This document shows positions 9,474 through 19,617 of a stretch of DNA of 64,000 nucleotides, one piece after another; position 1 is the first letter of the stretch; each line of letters opens with the position of its first letter. Source of the stretch: a virus; the IMG/VR virus record IMGVR_UViG_3300042449_000993, positions 62,001 through 126,000 of that record; one strand, 5' to 3'. The position numbers were made by a program, and so were the translations under genes. Under the pieces are notes generated by a model that saw only the letters and a list, made by a program, of their open reading frames with translations, made no database searches and was not told the DNA's origin.

Positions 9474-10149
9474 AAATGATTTTAAAGAAGTATTTTCATA
9501 TTCAATGCATGCTGGTGGTGGGACCAATCTAAATTTCGATGACATTGATAAAAATCTCTATAATACTCGAAAAATTGATCGATACTTTCTAGAAGGTATC
9601 AAGATCGACCCAAAGATCCACTCTACTCAAATGTTTTTAGCCAATAGTTTTTATTTTCTAGTGGCTGGAGAGATTGATATTAAATATCAAGACGGATCCG
9701 ACGATCGCGTTTCTGGTTCTTATTATAATTCGAATGATTGGGTTTCCTATAAAAAATTCTGGACTGAGAATAAGCCATGTAAGATTATTCCTTCTCAGAA
9801 TGCATGTTTATATAAAATTCAGAGAATAAAAGAAATACAGAATGATTCGCCTCTCAACGATCTATCAAACTTAAATGTGATAGTTAAAAAAGTGAGTGCA
9901 GATAACGTTTCTTTCACTACAACAGGTAATAGCATTCTTCTAGTGTTTAATGCTAGCATGGAAGAATTTACTTTAAGAAATGAAACAATTGTGTTTAATA
10001 CCTCAACTGAATCTGATTATTGCGAAATTCTTATTGACAAGAATCCGCAGTTTATAAAATTTAAAAATTATTATAGATTCTCAGTTAACGGAAATTGCAC
10101 ATTTTCTACTGCAAACTCTTGTCATTTAGTTTTGTTGACACCAAAGTAA
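9463..10149 (+). CDS. Unknown protein, possible cupin-like
   Basis: 228 residues from ATG 9463, which has GAAGAGAAA just upstream and overlaps the glycosyltransferase end by 11 bases; an earlier TTG at 9412 is less likely. The sequence is rich in short beta-strand patterns (FYFLVAGEIDIKY, NSILLVFNAS, NSCHLVLLTP) with two similar halves, suggestive of a double beta-barrel such as a cupin, but no metal-binding His cluster is evident. There is no signal peptide or membrane segment. It lies between a glycosyltransferase and small virion genes. I do not recognise a family, and function is left open. Confidence 0.6.
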   Translation: MSLENDFKEVFSYSMHAGGGTNLNFDDIDKNLYNTRKIDRYFLEGIKIDPKIHSTQMFLANSFYFLVAGEIDIKYQDGSDDRVSGSYYNSNDWVSYKKFWTENKPCKIIPSQNACLYKIQRIKEIQNDSPLNDLSNLNVIVKKVSADNVSFTTTGNSILLVFNASMEEFTLRNETIVFNTSTESDYCEILIDKNPQFIKFKNYYRFSVNGNCTFSTANSCHLVLLTPK

Positions 10150-10165
10150 AGAATAGGAAAATAGC

Positions 10166-10504
10166 ATGGCAAGTCAAGTAGAATTATTTTGCGATCAAGG
10201 ATCTACATTTTCCTACACGATAGATATTGCAAATGACGACGGCACAAAAATTAATGTTGCTGGATATTCATTCTCATCATCTATTCGTAAATCATATTAT
10301 TCAAATAAAGTTGCTGCGAATTTAACCGTGGCAACTACAGACGCCGCAAACGGAAACGTTGCATTATCTATGAATGCAGCAACTACAGCAAACATTAAAG
10401 CTGGCAGATATCTTTATGACGTTAGAATGGTAGACACATCAAATGTTGTTACACGTGTGATTGAAGGAGTCATTACTGTCTACCCACAAGTAACAAAGTC
10501 ATAA
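10166..10504 (+). CDS. Small virion protein, BppU-N / Ig-like
   Basis: 112 residues with the pattern of a single Ig-like beta domain. It starts VELFCDQGSTFSYTIDIAN and has YSFSSSIRKS in the middle and GRYLYDVRMVD, then VIEGVITVYPQVT at the end. This is the layout of baseplate/fibre N-terminal domains such as those found upstream of fibre genes in many phages. Four bases separate it from the long fibre gene that follows. It probably acts as a fibre connector or baseplate attachment domain encoded as a separate small protein. The role is inferred from fold pattern and position. Confidence 0.65.
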   Translation: MASQVELFCDQGSTFSYTIDIANDDGTKINVAGYSFSSSIRKSYYSNKVAANLTVATTDAANGNVALSMNAATTANIKAGRYLYDVRMVDTSNVVTRVIEGVITVYPQVTKS

Positions 10505-10508
10505 AGAA

Positions 10509-13118
10509 ATGAAGGTAACGGTTGGATCAAATAGTAATACATCATTCCAACCAGCAACAGACAGAGGTTCTGGTGCTGCCATAACTGTCAATCCACCTGC
10601 AGGTTCTACTGTTAAAATCTCAACAGTTGGTGGTGCTGGCACAGGACCTGCATACGATCAAGCAAACATTGCTAGATCTACTGCGAATAGTGCTTATGGA
10701 CAAGCCAACGCTGCATACAATGCGGCAAATAGCGCCAAAGTCACGGTGTATGCAAATAGTGGTGCAGCCAACGCAACCACACAAAATATTAATTTTGTAA
10801 ACACATCGTCGATTCTTGTCACAGTTGCAAATACAAACGGAAATGCAAATATTTCGTTTGCAGTCACTGGTGCTGCTGCTGGTGATGCGTATGATCAAGC
10901 AAATGCGGCAAGAGACCAAGCAAATACAGCACTTAATGTTGCTAATGGCGCATATAGTCAAGCCAACGGAGCATATGCCCAAGCAAATGGTGCTTACTCG
11001 CAAGCAAACGGAGCATATAATCAGGCTAATGGTGCATATGCTCAAGCCAATGGTGCATATGCTCAGGCTAATGGAGCATACTCTCAAGCAAATAGTGCTT
11101 ACAATCAAGCCAATGATGCATACAGTCAAGCGAATGCTGGATATGCAACTGCTAATGCGGCTTATGCGACAGCAAACACTAAATTAAGTTTATCTGGTGG
11201 TACAATTACAGGACCAATTAGTGGATTAGGAAATTCTAAACTAGACCTTACTACTTTCGGAGCCAACACCGCATATCTAACAACTACTGATAATGATTCT
11301 ACTGCATTGTTTATGGGAGCGGTGTCTGCTGAGTTATACGCTAATACATATGTTCAAATTAGAGCCAATACTGGAGGAGCATCACAAAACTGGACATTTG
11401 GTGCAGATGGTACATTAACATTTCCAGACACAACAGTACAAACTACAGCCTTTACAACCGAATTAACTAATGCAATCTCAAATACGGTATCAACTGTATC
11501 GACAATTGCAAATGCCGCATACGATAAAGCAAACACTGCACTAGATATCGCGAACGGCGCATATGGTCAAGCCAACGTTGCGCGCACTACTGCAAACGAT
11601 GCATATGATCAAGCGAATACCGCTAGAAACACTTCCAACAGCGCATATCTACAAGCAAATAATGCTTATGATACAGCCAATTTAAAACTTAATATTTCTG
11701 GTGGAACCATTAATGGTTCATTGAATATCAGTGGAAATTTATTTGTTAGTGGCAACACATCATATATTAATGTTTCAACATTTGTTGTTGATGATGCATT
11801 AATTTATCTCGGCGCAAATAATACTCTTAGCGATGTTGTTGACATAGGATTTATTGGTGCGAAAAACAGTGGTCCATCAGTAACTCATACTGGTCTTGTT
11901 CGTGATGCTGGAGATGGTACTTGGTATTTGTTCGATAATTTGCCAGATTCAGGTCATCAAAATAACGTAGTTGATTTTGCAAACACCACGCTTGCAACAC
12001 TTCGAGCAAATATCGCTGCAAATAGTATTCTTTTAGTTGGAAACGTCGTTGCTACTCAAGCCAACTTAACTCTTGCGTTCAATCAAGCAAACACGGCGAG
12101 AACAACTGCCAACGATGCATATGGACAAGCCAATTCTGCTAGAGACCAAGCGAACACCGCTAGAGATCAAGCCAATACCGCCAGAAATCAAGCAAATTCA
12201 GCCTACGCAGATTCTAATACTCGAGTCTTAAAATCTGGCGATACAATGACAGGTCAATTGAACATCAGTTCAGGTGGCTTGATTGTTACTGGTAATATTA
12301 CCACAACAGGAGCAAGTGGTGATATTAGTGGCGTTAATACAATATATGCTGGAACTTTCTCAACAACTGCTGGGTTGAATGTAACTGCTCAAGCAGCAAA
12401 TGCATACGATCAGGCAAATAATGCCAGAAATCAAGCGAACACAGCTCGCGATCAAGCGAATACCGCCAGAACAACGGCGAATGATTCTTATGGCGCAGCA
12501 AATACAGCAAACACTAATGCATTAAATGCTTATGCTCAAGCCAATGCCGCTTATGATGCAGCCAATAATGCTAAAATAACGGTATTCCAGAACAATGCTT
12601 CAGGAATAACCACTCAAAATCTAAATTTTGTCAATACATCAACTGTAACTGTAAGTGTTCAGAATAGTAGTGGAAACGCAAATATATCATTCACCTCTAT
12701 CGGTGGTGTTCAAGATTATTCTTATAATACGACTTCAACCTCTACCGAAACTGTAGATTCGTGGTCAACTACAGCCTTCCGAAGCGGTAAGTATCAAATT
12801 CAAGTCTCCAGCTCTGTGGGTTATTTGACTTGCGAGATCGCTCTGCTTCATGCAGGAAATGTCACAAACATGTTACAGTATGGAAACGTTTCTATTGGTG
12901 CACCAGTTGGCGTATTCACATCGGATGTAAATAACGGTAATGTTCGTCTTCGATTTGCAGCAACCGACATTACGACAAGAATTAGATACTTCAGATCATT
13001 GTTAATTAATGATTCTGGATTCGACCCAGAAGTTCTCCCAACAGATCTCATGACTGGTATCGACACATACGATCTGATGGAAGTTCTCTACCTCATACCG
13101 ACAGATCTAAATGCATAG
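10509..13118 (+). CDS. Long tail fibre, alanine-heptad type
   Basis: 869 residues. The order is: a short N-terminal domain; alanine heptads (AYDQANA, AYSQANG), interrupted by a STSSILVTVANTNGNANISF module; a long run of GAYAQAN heptads; a globular domain with GTLTFPDTTVQTTAF; more heptads; a domain with SGNLFVSGNTSYINVSTF-like and GFIGAKNSG motifs that reappears in the next gene; further heptads; and a unique C-terminal domain (about residues 740-869) with SWSTTAFRSGKYQIQVSS. The last motif is shared with many phage neck/fibre tips. The heptads have Ala at 4-3 spacing, so a trimeric alanine coiled coil is expected. It is probably a host-recognition fibre. Confidence 0.8.
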   Translation: MKVTVGSNSNTSFQPATDRGSGAAITVNPPAGSTVKISTVGGAGTGPAYDQANIARSTANSAYGQANAAYNAANSAKVTVYANSGAANATTQNINFVNTSSILVTVANTNGNANISFAVTGAAAGDAYDQANAARDQANTALNVANGAYSQANGAYAQANGAYSQANGAYNQANGAYAQANGAYAQANGAYSQANSAYNQANDAYSQANAGYATANAAYATANTKLSLSGGTITGPISGLGNSKLDLTTFGANTAYLTTTDNDSTALFMGAVSAELYANTYVQIRANTGGASQNWTFGADGTLTFPDTTVQTTAFTTELTNAISNTVSTVSTIANAAYDKANTALDIANGAYGQANVARTTANDAYDQANTARNTSNSAYLQANNAYDTANLKLNISGGTINGSLNISGNLFVSGNTSYINVSTFVVDDALIYLGANNTLSDVVDIGFIGAKNSGPSVTHTGLVRDAGDGTWYLFDNLPDSGHQNNVVDFANTTLATLRANIAANSILLVGNVVATQANLTLAFNQANTARTTANDAYGQANSARDQANTARDQANTARNQANSAYADSNTRVLKSGDTMTGQLNISSGGLIVTGNITTTGASGDISGVNTIYAGTFSTTAGLNVTAQAANAYDQANNARNQANTARDQANTARTTANDSYGAANTANTNALNAYAQANAAYDAANNAKITVFQNNASGITTQNLNFVNTSTVTVSVQNSSGNANISFTSIGGVQDYSYNTTSTSTETVDSWSTTAFRSGKYQIQVSSSVGYLTCEIALLHAGNVTNMLQYGNVSIGAPVGVFTSDVNNGNVRLRFAATDITTRIRYFRSLLINDSGFDPEVLPTDLMTGIDTYDLMEVLYLIPTDLNA
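10900..11190 (+). repeat. Alanine-heptad coding repeat, fibre 2
   Basis: This is the longest uninterrupted array in this gene, about fourteen 21-base units encoding GAYAQAN/GAYSQAN-like heptads. Shorter arrays lie at about 11510-11690, 12070-12230 and 12395-12570. Units match those of the flanking fibre genes closely enough to be recombination substrates. Confidence 0.75.
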
Positions 13119-13132
13119 GTCTTATAGGATTT

Positions 13133-13140
13133 TATAAATA
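13133..13140 (+). promoter_or_regulatory. T4-type late promoter (TATAAATA)
   Basis: An exact TATAAATA octamer sits in the 59-base gap between the two long fibre genes, 37 bases before the ATG at 13178. It matches the gp55-dependent late promoter of T4. Confidence 0.75.
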
Positions 13141-13177
13141 TATCGTTGATTAAAACTAGAATTTAAGAGTACTCTAA

Positions 13178-16100
13178 ATGCCAACAACATTACAATTTAG
13201 AAGATACGATACAGCAAATATTGCCAATACAACTGGTGCTGTTGGTGAAATCTTCATTGATATGGATAAAGACACTATCGTTGTTCAGGATGGTGTTACT
13301 TCTGGTGGATTTCCTCTGGCTAGAGAGTCTGCTCTTATTTCTGCATATGGTGGTGCTAATGCAGCCTACGATCAAGCCAACAGTGCTCGAGATCAAGCCA
13401 ATACTGCCAGAGACCAGGCAAATACTGCTCGAACAACCGCCAACGATGCGTACAATACAGCAAATACAAAACTTTCAAGTTCTGGTGGAACAATCAGTGG
13501 AAATCTTGTAATTTCTGGAAATTTAGAAGTTTTAGGAAATAGCACCACACTTAATGTTGAAACTCTTCTCGTTGAAGATAATGAAATTGTTCTAAATGCG
13601 AACGTGGTCGGCGCACCATCATTAAATGCGTTCATTACGGTAAATCGCGGATCAAATCAAAATTCAGCTCTAGTTTGGTCTGAAGTTGGAATTGGGTATT
13701 GGGGTTGGTCTGACGGTGATGGAGTTATCTACTTCGATTCGTTAAGAGCAGCCACTGTTGCAACAAATACTGCTCTTAATCAAATAAACGCAACAATTGT
13801 CAATGTTAACACAAATGTTGCCACAGTTTATGATCAAGCAAATGCCGCTCGCAATCAAGCAAATACGGCTAACACTAATGCGAGTACCGCCAAAGGACAA
13901 GCAGATATAGCTCGAGATCAAGCGAACGTTGCTCGTACGACTGCTAATGATTCATATGGTCAAGCGAACACTGCTAGAGACCAAGCAAACACCGCACGCG
14001 ATACTGCTAATGGAGCATACGACCAAGCAAATGGTGCGTATGGTCAGGCTAACGGCGCATATGCTCATGCAAATATTGTTTACGATCAAGCGAATACTGC
14101 TCGTAATCAGGCAAATACTGCGCGAGACACAGCAAACGGCGCATACGATCAAGCAAACGCAGCATATGGCGACGCCAATACTCGAGTGTTGAAGGCTGGC
14201 GATACAATGACTGGTGCACTAAATGTACAGTCAAATGTAACAGCTGTTGGATTCTTGAGCAGCAAAACAACTCTTCAAGCACCAAGCACCACAAACTTTA
14301 ATGGTGAACGTGTTCGTCTTTATGACTTTAACGAAGCAGGTCACCCAAACTATGCAATTGGCGTTGAAACAAACTTTATTTGGAGTGGCACAGACGAAAA
14401 TAACGGTCAAACTGGTTTCGCGTGGTATGGAAATACTACACGAAATGCTATTATGCGTTCCAATGGTACGTTGCAATTAAGCAATACTGTTGAAGCAAAA
14501 GTTATTCGCGCTAATGGTACTGGCACTGCAATTGATGCAAGTCAAGGTAACATTCTAACAAATGAAGTCACTGGTACGAAGTTTAAATTCCTTGCTGGTG
14601 CAAATACAGTAACTGTTGATGCCTCTGGTGCTCTAGCAAATTACACATTTAATCTACCGCCAACAGGTGGTGTTGCTGGTCAAGTGCTTGAAACAGATGG
14701 TAATGGAGACACTATTTGGAGCAGTAACGTTTATTCATTGACGAATACAGTTTATGATCAAGCAAATACTGCTAGAAACCAAGCCAATACTTCCAGAGAT
14801 CAAGCAAATACTGCTAGAGATCAGGCGAATAGTGCTACTGTTATTGGTGAGAATGCATACGCTCAAGCCAATACAGCTCGAGATATTGCCAATGCATCTT
14901 ATGGTCAAGCAAATGCTGCATATGATGATGCAAATACCAGAGTATTGAAATCTGGCGATACGATGACAGGAACATTAAATGTCGCTGCGTCATTAATCAC
15001 ACAGAACATTGTTCCAAATCTAAATGTAACTTACGACATTGGTACAGCTGATAAAAGATTCAATGATCTTTATCTTTCAAACAGTTCTATCTATCTTGGT
15101 GATGCAGTTCTAACTGCAAATGGTCCAGTTCTTGTTGTTTCTGGAATTGAAATTGATGGAAGTGGAAATCTAGTTGCTGCATTCGAGTCATATAATCAAG
15201 CCAATGCTGCCAGAGATCAGGCGAATACTGCCAGAGATACTGCGAATGGAGCATACGGTCAAGCAAATGGTGCTTATGCTCATGCAAACATCGTATACGA
15301 TCAAGCAAATACTGCACGTGACGCAGCTAATGCATCTTATGGGCAAGCGAATGCCGCTAGAGATCAAGCGAATACGGCTCGCGACGTTGCCAATGCATCT
15401 TATGGACAGGCAAACACTGGAAGCACTCAAGCAACTGCCGCCAGAGATCAAGCGAACGTTGCTCGTACAACTGCAAATGATTCTTATGGACAGGCGAACA
15501 CTGCTAGAGATCAGGCTAATACCGCACGCGATACTGCTAATGGAGCATACGACCAAGCAAATACTGCTCGTGACACTGCAAACAGTGCTTACAATGCAGC
15601 AAATAACGCACAAGTAACTGTTTACGCAAACAGTGCTTCTGATGTCACAACTCAGAAAATCAACTTTGTTAATACCTCCACGATTACCGTATCAGTAACA
15701 AATAGTGCTGGGAATGCAAACATTGCATTCACGGCAACTGGTGGTGCTGCTTACGATCAAGCCAATGCTGCTTACGATCAAGCAAACACTGCACGTAGTA
15801 CTGCAAATGATTCTTATGGACAAGCAAACACTGCTCGCGATGTAGCAAATGCTTCTTATGGTCAAGCAAATACCGCCAACACCAATGCATTGAATGCTTA
15901 TGATCAAGCAAATACTGCCAGAGACCAAGCGAATACTGCTCGAACAACAGCTAATGATTCATATGCTCAAGCGAATACCGCTCGCAATACTGCAAACGAC
16001 TCATATAGCCAGGCAAATACTGCTCGCAACACTGCTAATGATTCGTATGGACAAGCCAATACTGCTAGAGATACAGCCAATGGTGCGTATGGACAAGCGA

Positions 16101-18571
16101 ATACTGCTCGTGATACAGCCAATGATGCTTATGGTCAAGCAAATACCGCTAGAGATCAGGCAAATACTGCTCGCAATACCGCAAATGGTGCATATGGTCA
16201 AGCGAACACTGCTCGTGATACAGCGAATTCTGGATATGGGCAAGCAAACTCTGCGCGCGATCAAGCCAATACTGCTCGAGCAACAGCAAATGATGCTTAC
16301 GGTGCAGCAAACACTAAATTGTCGACTTCTGGTGGATCTATCAGCGGAGACTTGACAATTTCTGGTAATCTTGTTATTCAAGGTAATGCAACGACGATCA
16401 ATGTCAGCAGCTTGTCAGTTAATGACTCTATAATTTTGTTGTCAGCAAATAGTACTGGTGACGCAGAGGATATTGGTTTTGTTGGACATTATACTAATGG
16501 CGCGACAAATACTCACGCTGGTTTCTTCAGAAAAGCAACAGAAAATCAATTTTATGTCTTTGACAATTATGAAACTGAACCAACAAATAATGTCATTGAT
16601 ATTGCAAATAATAATTTTAGAATTGGTAATGTTAGACTTGGAATTTTAAATGCGAATAGCGTTTTGTTGCTCGGCAATTCAGTTGCAACTCAAGCAAATC
16701 TAACATTGGCTTACAATCAAGCCAATAGCGCAAGAGACCAAGCCAACACCGCTCGCACGACTGCAAACGATGCATATGCAGAGGCAAATAGTGCGGAAAC
16801 AATTGCGCTCAATTCATATGGTCAAGCCAATACTGCTCGCGATCAAGCGAATACTGCTCGTAATACAGCGAATTCTGGATATGGTCAAGCCAATACCGCA
16901 CGTGACACTGCAAATGGCGCTTATGGTCAGGCTAACGGCGCATATGCTCAGGCAAACACTGCTCGCGATCAGGCAAACACTGCTCGCGATCAGGCAAACA
17001 CTGCTCGTACGACTGCAAATGATTCATACGCTCAAGCGAATACTGCAAGAAATACTGCAAATGATGCATATGCTGGTGCTAATACGGCAAATACCAATGC
17101 ATTGAATGCTTATGCTCAAGCCAATAACGCTAGAGATCAGGCAAACACTGCTCGCACTACAGCCAATGATGCTTATGGTCAAGCAAATACCGCTAGAGAT
17201 CAGGCAAATACTGCTCGCACTCAAGCAAATACTGCTTACGCTCAAGCCAATGGTGCTTATGCCCATGCGAACATTGTTTATGCTCAAGCAAATACAGCAT
17301 ACGATCAAGCAAATTCTGCTCGTAACCAGGCAAATACAGCAAGAGATACTGGCAACAATGCATACGGTCAGGCAAATACTGCTCGTGACCAAGCAAATAC
17401 TGCTCGAACAACCGCCAACGATGCGTACATTCAAGCAAATTCAAATTACCAGCCAGCAGTCACAAGGCTGAATGTGACAAATAGTGGAACATCTGATTAT
17501 TTGTTTGATCAATACTCAGGCGGTGATCCAACACTTTATGTCCGTGCTGGTGAAACTATTGCATTTAATTTAAACGTTTCAGGACATCCATTCTTAATTC
17601 GTGTTTCAAGTGGTGGAGCGTTATATAACACTGGACTTACTCACGTTGCAACAAACGGAACTGTGTCCACTGAAGGCAGTGCTCAGGCTAAAGAAAGTGG
17701 AACATTATATTGGAAGGTTCCATATAACTTACTTGGAAACACTTACGTTTATCAATGTCAAGTTCATGCTGGAATGGTTGGCAATATTGTAATTGAACCA
17801 CCTGGAACAATTGCATATGCACAAGCCAACGCTGCGTATGGGCAAGCAAACTCAGCCAGAGATCAAGCAAATACCGCTCGTACTCAAGCAAACACAGCAC
17901 GCGATACTGCAAATGCTGCGTATGGACAAGCGAACACGGCTCGTGACACAGCGAATGCTGCTTACGGCGCAGCAAATACAGCTGGTACAAATGCGCTAAA
18001 CGCATACGAACAAGCAAATACCGCTAGAGGTCAAGCGAATACTGCTAGAGACCAAGCAAACACCGCTCGTACTCAAGCGAATACGGCTTACGGACAAGCC
18101 AACGCCGCCTATGGTCAAGCGAATGCTGCTTATGGTCAAGCGAATTCTGCTTATGGTGCAGCAAACAATGCAGTATTGAAGGCTGGCGACACCATGACTG
18201 GTGTGTTGGTTGTTCCAGGTATTCGTAATTCAGGTAACTTGATTCTTGGTACTGTTGCAAATACAAATACCAATGGCGCCAATACATTGAATCTTGCTCA
18301 ATCAAACTTCTTTACAAGAACTTTGACAGCAAACTCCACGATCACCTTCTCAAATGCTCCAGCAAGTGGCAACTCGCAGTCGTTCACGCTTGTTATTGTT
18401 CAAGATGGTGTGGGTAATCGCGGCATAACTTGGGCAAATACGATTTATTGGGCAGGTGGCGAAGTTCCTCCGCAAACTTTGACAGCAAACTACCGAGACG
18501 TTTGGCAGTTTGCGACATATGATGGTGGATCAACCTACTTTGGAACTTTGGCTATTAAGGATGCACGCTAA
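13178..18571 (+). CDS. Giant tail fibre with alanine heptads and a cupredoxin-like domain
   Basis: 1797 residues. It begins TLQFRRYDTANIANTTGAVGEIFIDMD, a tail-fibre N-terminal motif used to attach to the baseplate or to another fibre. Alanine heptads (ARDQANT and variants) fill most of the length and are broken by at least five globular modules, several with SGNL-x-V/I-x-GN strands. Near residues 1423-1544 there is a cupredoxin-like domain with GHPFLIR and, later, YQCQVHAGMVGNI. The final 120 residues carry GDTMTGVL followed by a beta domain ending in FGTLAIKDAR, a common tip domain of marine phage fibres. It is probably the main long fibre. Shadow open frames on both strands are caused by the repeats. 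Confidence 0.82.
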   Translation: MPTTLQFRRYDTANIANTTGAVGEIFIDMDKDTIVVQDGVTSGGFPLARESALISAYGGANAAYDQANSARDQANTARDQANTARTTANDAYNTANTKLSSSGGTISGNLVISGNLEVLGNSTTLNVETLLVEDNEIVLNANVVGAPSLNAFITVNRGSNQNSALVWSEVGIGYWGWSDGDGVIYFDSLRAATVATNTALNQINATIVNVNTNVATVYDQANAARNQANTANTNASTAKGQADIARDQANVARTTANDSYGQANTARDQANTARDTANGAYDQANGAYGQANGAYAHANIVYDQANTARNQANTARDTANGAYDQANAAYGDANTRVLKAGDTMTGALNVQSNVTAVGFLSSKTTLQAPSTTNFNGERVRLYDFNEAGHPNYAIGVETNFIWSGTDENNGQTGFAWYGNTTRNAIMRSNGTLQLSNTVEAKVIRANGTGTAIDASQGNILTNEVTGTKFKFLAGANTVTVDASGALANYTFNLPPTGGVAGQVLETDGNGDTIWSSNVYSLTNTVYDQANTARNQANTSRDQANTARDQANSATVIGENAYAQANTARDIANASYGQANAAYDDANTRVLKSGDTMTGTLNVAASLITQNIVPNLNVTYDIGTADKRFNDLYLSNSSIYLGDAVLTANGPVLVVSGIEIDGSGNLVAAFESYNQANAARDQANTARDTANGAYGQANGAYAHANIVYDQANTARDAANASYGQANAARDQANTARDVANASYGQANTGSTQATAARDQANVARTTANDSYGQANTARDQANTARDTANGAYDQANTARDTANSAYNAANNAQVTVYANSASDVTTQKINFVNTSTITVSVTNSAGNANIAFTATGGAAYDQANAAYDQANTARSTANDSYGQANTARDVANASYGQANTANTNALNAYDQANTARDQANTARTTANDSYAQANTARNTANDSYSQANTARNTANDSYGQANTARDTANGAYGQANTARDTANDAYGQANTARDQANTARNTANGAYGQANTARDTANSGYGQANSARDQANTARATANDAYGAANTKLSTSGGSISGDLTISGNLVIQGNATTINVSSLSVNDSIILLSANSTGDAEDIGFVGHYTNGATNTHAGFFRKATENQFYVFDNYETEPTNNVIDIANNNFRIGNVRLGILNANSVLLLGNSVATQANLTLAYNQANSARDQANTARTTANDAYAEANSAETIALNSYGQANTARDQANTARNTANSGYGQANTARDTANGAYGQANGAYAQANTARDQANTARDQANTARTTANDSYAQANTARNTANDAYAGANTANTNALNAYAQANNARDQANTARTTANDAYGQANTARDQANTARTQANTAYAQANGAYAHANIVYAQANTAYDQANSARNQANTARDTGNNAYGQANTARDQANTARTTANDAYIQANSNYQPAVTRLNVTNSGTSDYLFDQYSGGDPTLYVRAGETIAFNLNVSGHPFLIRVSSGGALYNTGLTHVATNGTVSTEGSAQAKESGTLYWKVPYNLLGNTYVYQCQVHAGMVGNIVIEPPGTIAYAQANAAYGQANSARDQANTARTQANTARDTANAAYGQANTARDTANAAYGAANTAGTNALNAYEQANTARGQANTARDQANTARTQANTAYGQANAAYGQANAAYGQANSAYGAANNAVLKAGDTMTGVLVVPGIRNSGNLILGTVANTNTNGANTLNLAQSNFFTRTLTANSTITFSNAPASGNSQSFTLVIVQDGVGNRGITWANTIYWAGGEVPPQTLTANYRDVWQFATYDGGSTYFGTLAIKDAR
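13340..18170 (+). repeat. Dispersed alanine-heptad coding arrays, fibre 3
   Basis: At least six arrays of 21-base units, the densest at about 15180-15610, 15750-16320, 16710-17440 and 17810-18170. Units encode ARDQANT, ARTTAND, AYGQANT and related heptads. Long near-identical stretches are shared with 3-540 and 10900-11190. Confidence 0.75.
17446..17808 (+). other. Cupredoxin-like domain inside the giant fibre
   Basis: Within the coding sequence of the giant fibre, about 120 residues break the heptad pattern. They contain LYVRAGETIAFNLNVSGHPF at 17536-17595 and YQCQVHAGMVGNIVI at 17751-17795. In blue copper proteins the metal is bound by one early His and a late Cys-x-x-His plus a Met. Here His (HPF), Cys, His (C-x2-H) and Met (H-x2-M) are all present, so copper binding is possible. 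The Met spacing is shorter than in plastocyanin. Confidence 0.6.
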
Positions 18572-18603
18572 ATAAATTATAATTAACGATATGTGATTTT
18601 ATT

Positions 18604-19617
18604 ATGAAGATACATGTACTTGCTATTCCAACCAAGCCAACTGGTTTAATGGATCGCATGGAAGCATTTTCCGTGCATGCCTACAAATACATTAAACATC
18701 TCTCACCTCATTTTGAAATGATTCATTATGGGCTTGAGGGATCTACAGTTGATTGTAGACATATTGATGTTGCAGCGCATGACAATAATGATCTTGAAAA
18801 ATTCAATCGATCTGCTGCTCAAGCAATACAAAAGAATAAATCGCCTGGTGATATTATTGCCTGCTTCTATGGCACAGAAAATCAACTGGCATGCGATTTA
18901 AATTCAGATTGTCAATCTCTTGAGCCATCAATTGGTTATAGAACCAGCTGTGTGTTTGCCAAATATAAAGCATTCACATCATACGCTCACATGCATATGT
19001 TTTATGGCGAGCGAAATATGGTAAACAACCCTTCTTGGTATGATACAGTAATTCCAAATCCATTTACTATTTCTGAATTCGATTATCAATCTAAAAAACA
19101 TGACTACTATGTTTGCATGGGCAGAGTTGTTCCAGAAAAGGGTATACATTTGGCAATTCAAGCGACGCAACAACTTAATCGTAAACTTGTAATCGCAGGA
19201 CCAGCAACAGATTTAAAACATTTAGGATACGATAAAATTCCAGACCACGTTGAATTGGTTGGTTATCTAGAACCGAAAAAGAGAAATGAATTGCTTGGTA
19301 GAGCAAAGGCACTTTTAGGTCTAACTTATTATGTTGAGCCATTTGGAAATATGGTTATTGAAGCAAATTTGTGCGGCACTCCAGTAATTACAACAGATTG
19401 GGGTGCATTTCCAGAAACCGTATTTGAAGGAAAAACTGGATATAGAGTTAATGATTTTAAATCGTTGATTCAAGCCATGATTAATGTTGAAAGCGGTGTA
19501 ATGATTAATCCTCGCGATTGTAGATTTTGGGGAGAAAGATTCTCAGATGAAATCGTTCATGAAAAACATAAAGCCTATCTAGAAAAAATTATAACAAATA
19601 ATTTTTATGCGCTCTAA
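18604..19617 (+). CDS. GT4-family glycosyltransferase
   Basis: 337 residues. The C-terminal Rossmann half is typical of group 1 (GT4, GT-B fold) enzymes: YYVCMGRVVPEKGIHLAIQA near residue 165, RKLVIAGPA, and the donor-binding E-x7-E motif in PFGNMVIEANLCGTPVITTDWGAFPE around 245-270. The N-terminal acceptor domain is divergent, with GDIIACFYG near residue 80. The enzyme would transfer a nucleotide-activated sugar to an acceptor. Candidates are tail fibres or host-like glycans, since it follows directly the fibre genes. It overlaps the next gene by 11 bases. Sugar and acceptor are unknown. Confidence 0.82.
   Translation: MKIHVLAIPTKPTGLMDRMEAFSVHAYKYIKHLSPHFEMIHYGLEGSTVDCRHIDVAAHDNNDLEKFNRSAAQAIQKNKSPGDIIACFYGTENQLACDLNSDCQSLEPSIGYRTSCVFAKYKAFTSYAHMHMFYGERNMVNNPSWYDTVIPNPFTISEFDYQSKKHDYYVCMGRVVPEKGIHLAIQATQQLNRKLVIAGPATDLKHLGYDKIPDHVELVGYLEPKKRNELLGRAKALLGLTYYVEPFGNMVIEANLCGTPVITTDWGAFPETVFEGKTGYRVNDFKSLIQAMINVESGVMINPRDCRFWGERFSDEIVHEKHKAYLEKIITNNFYAL

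Noticed and set aside
3-18170. CRISPR-like repeats
   Set aside because: Repeats are contiguous 21-base coding units without unique spacers and encode heptads in frame.
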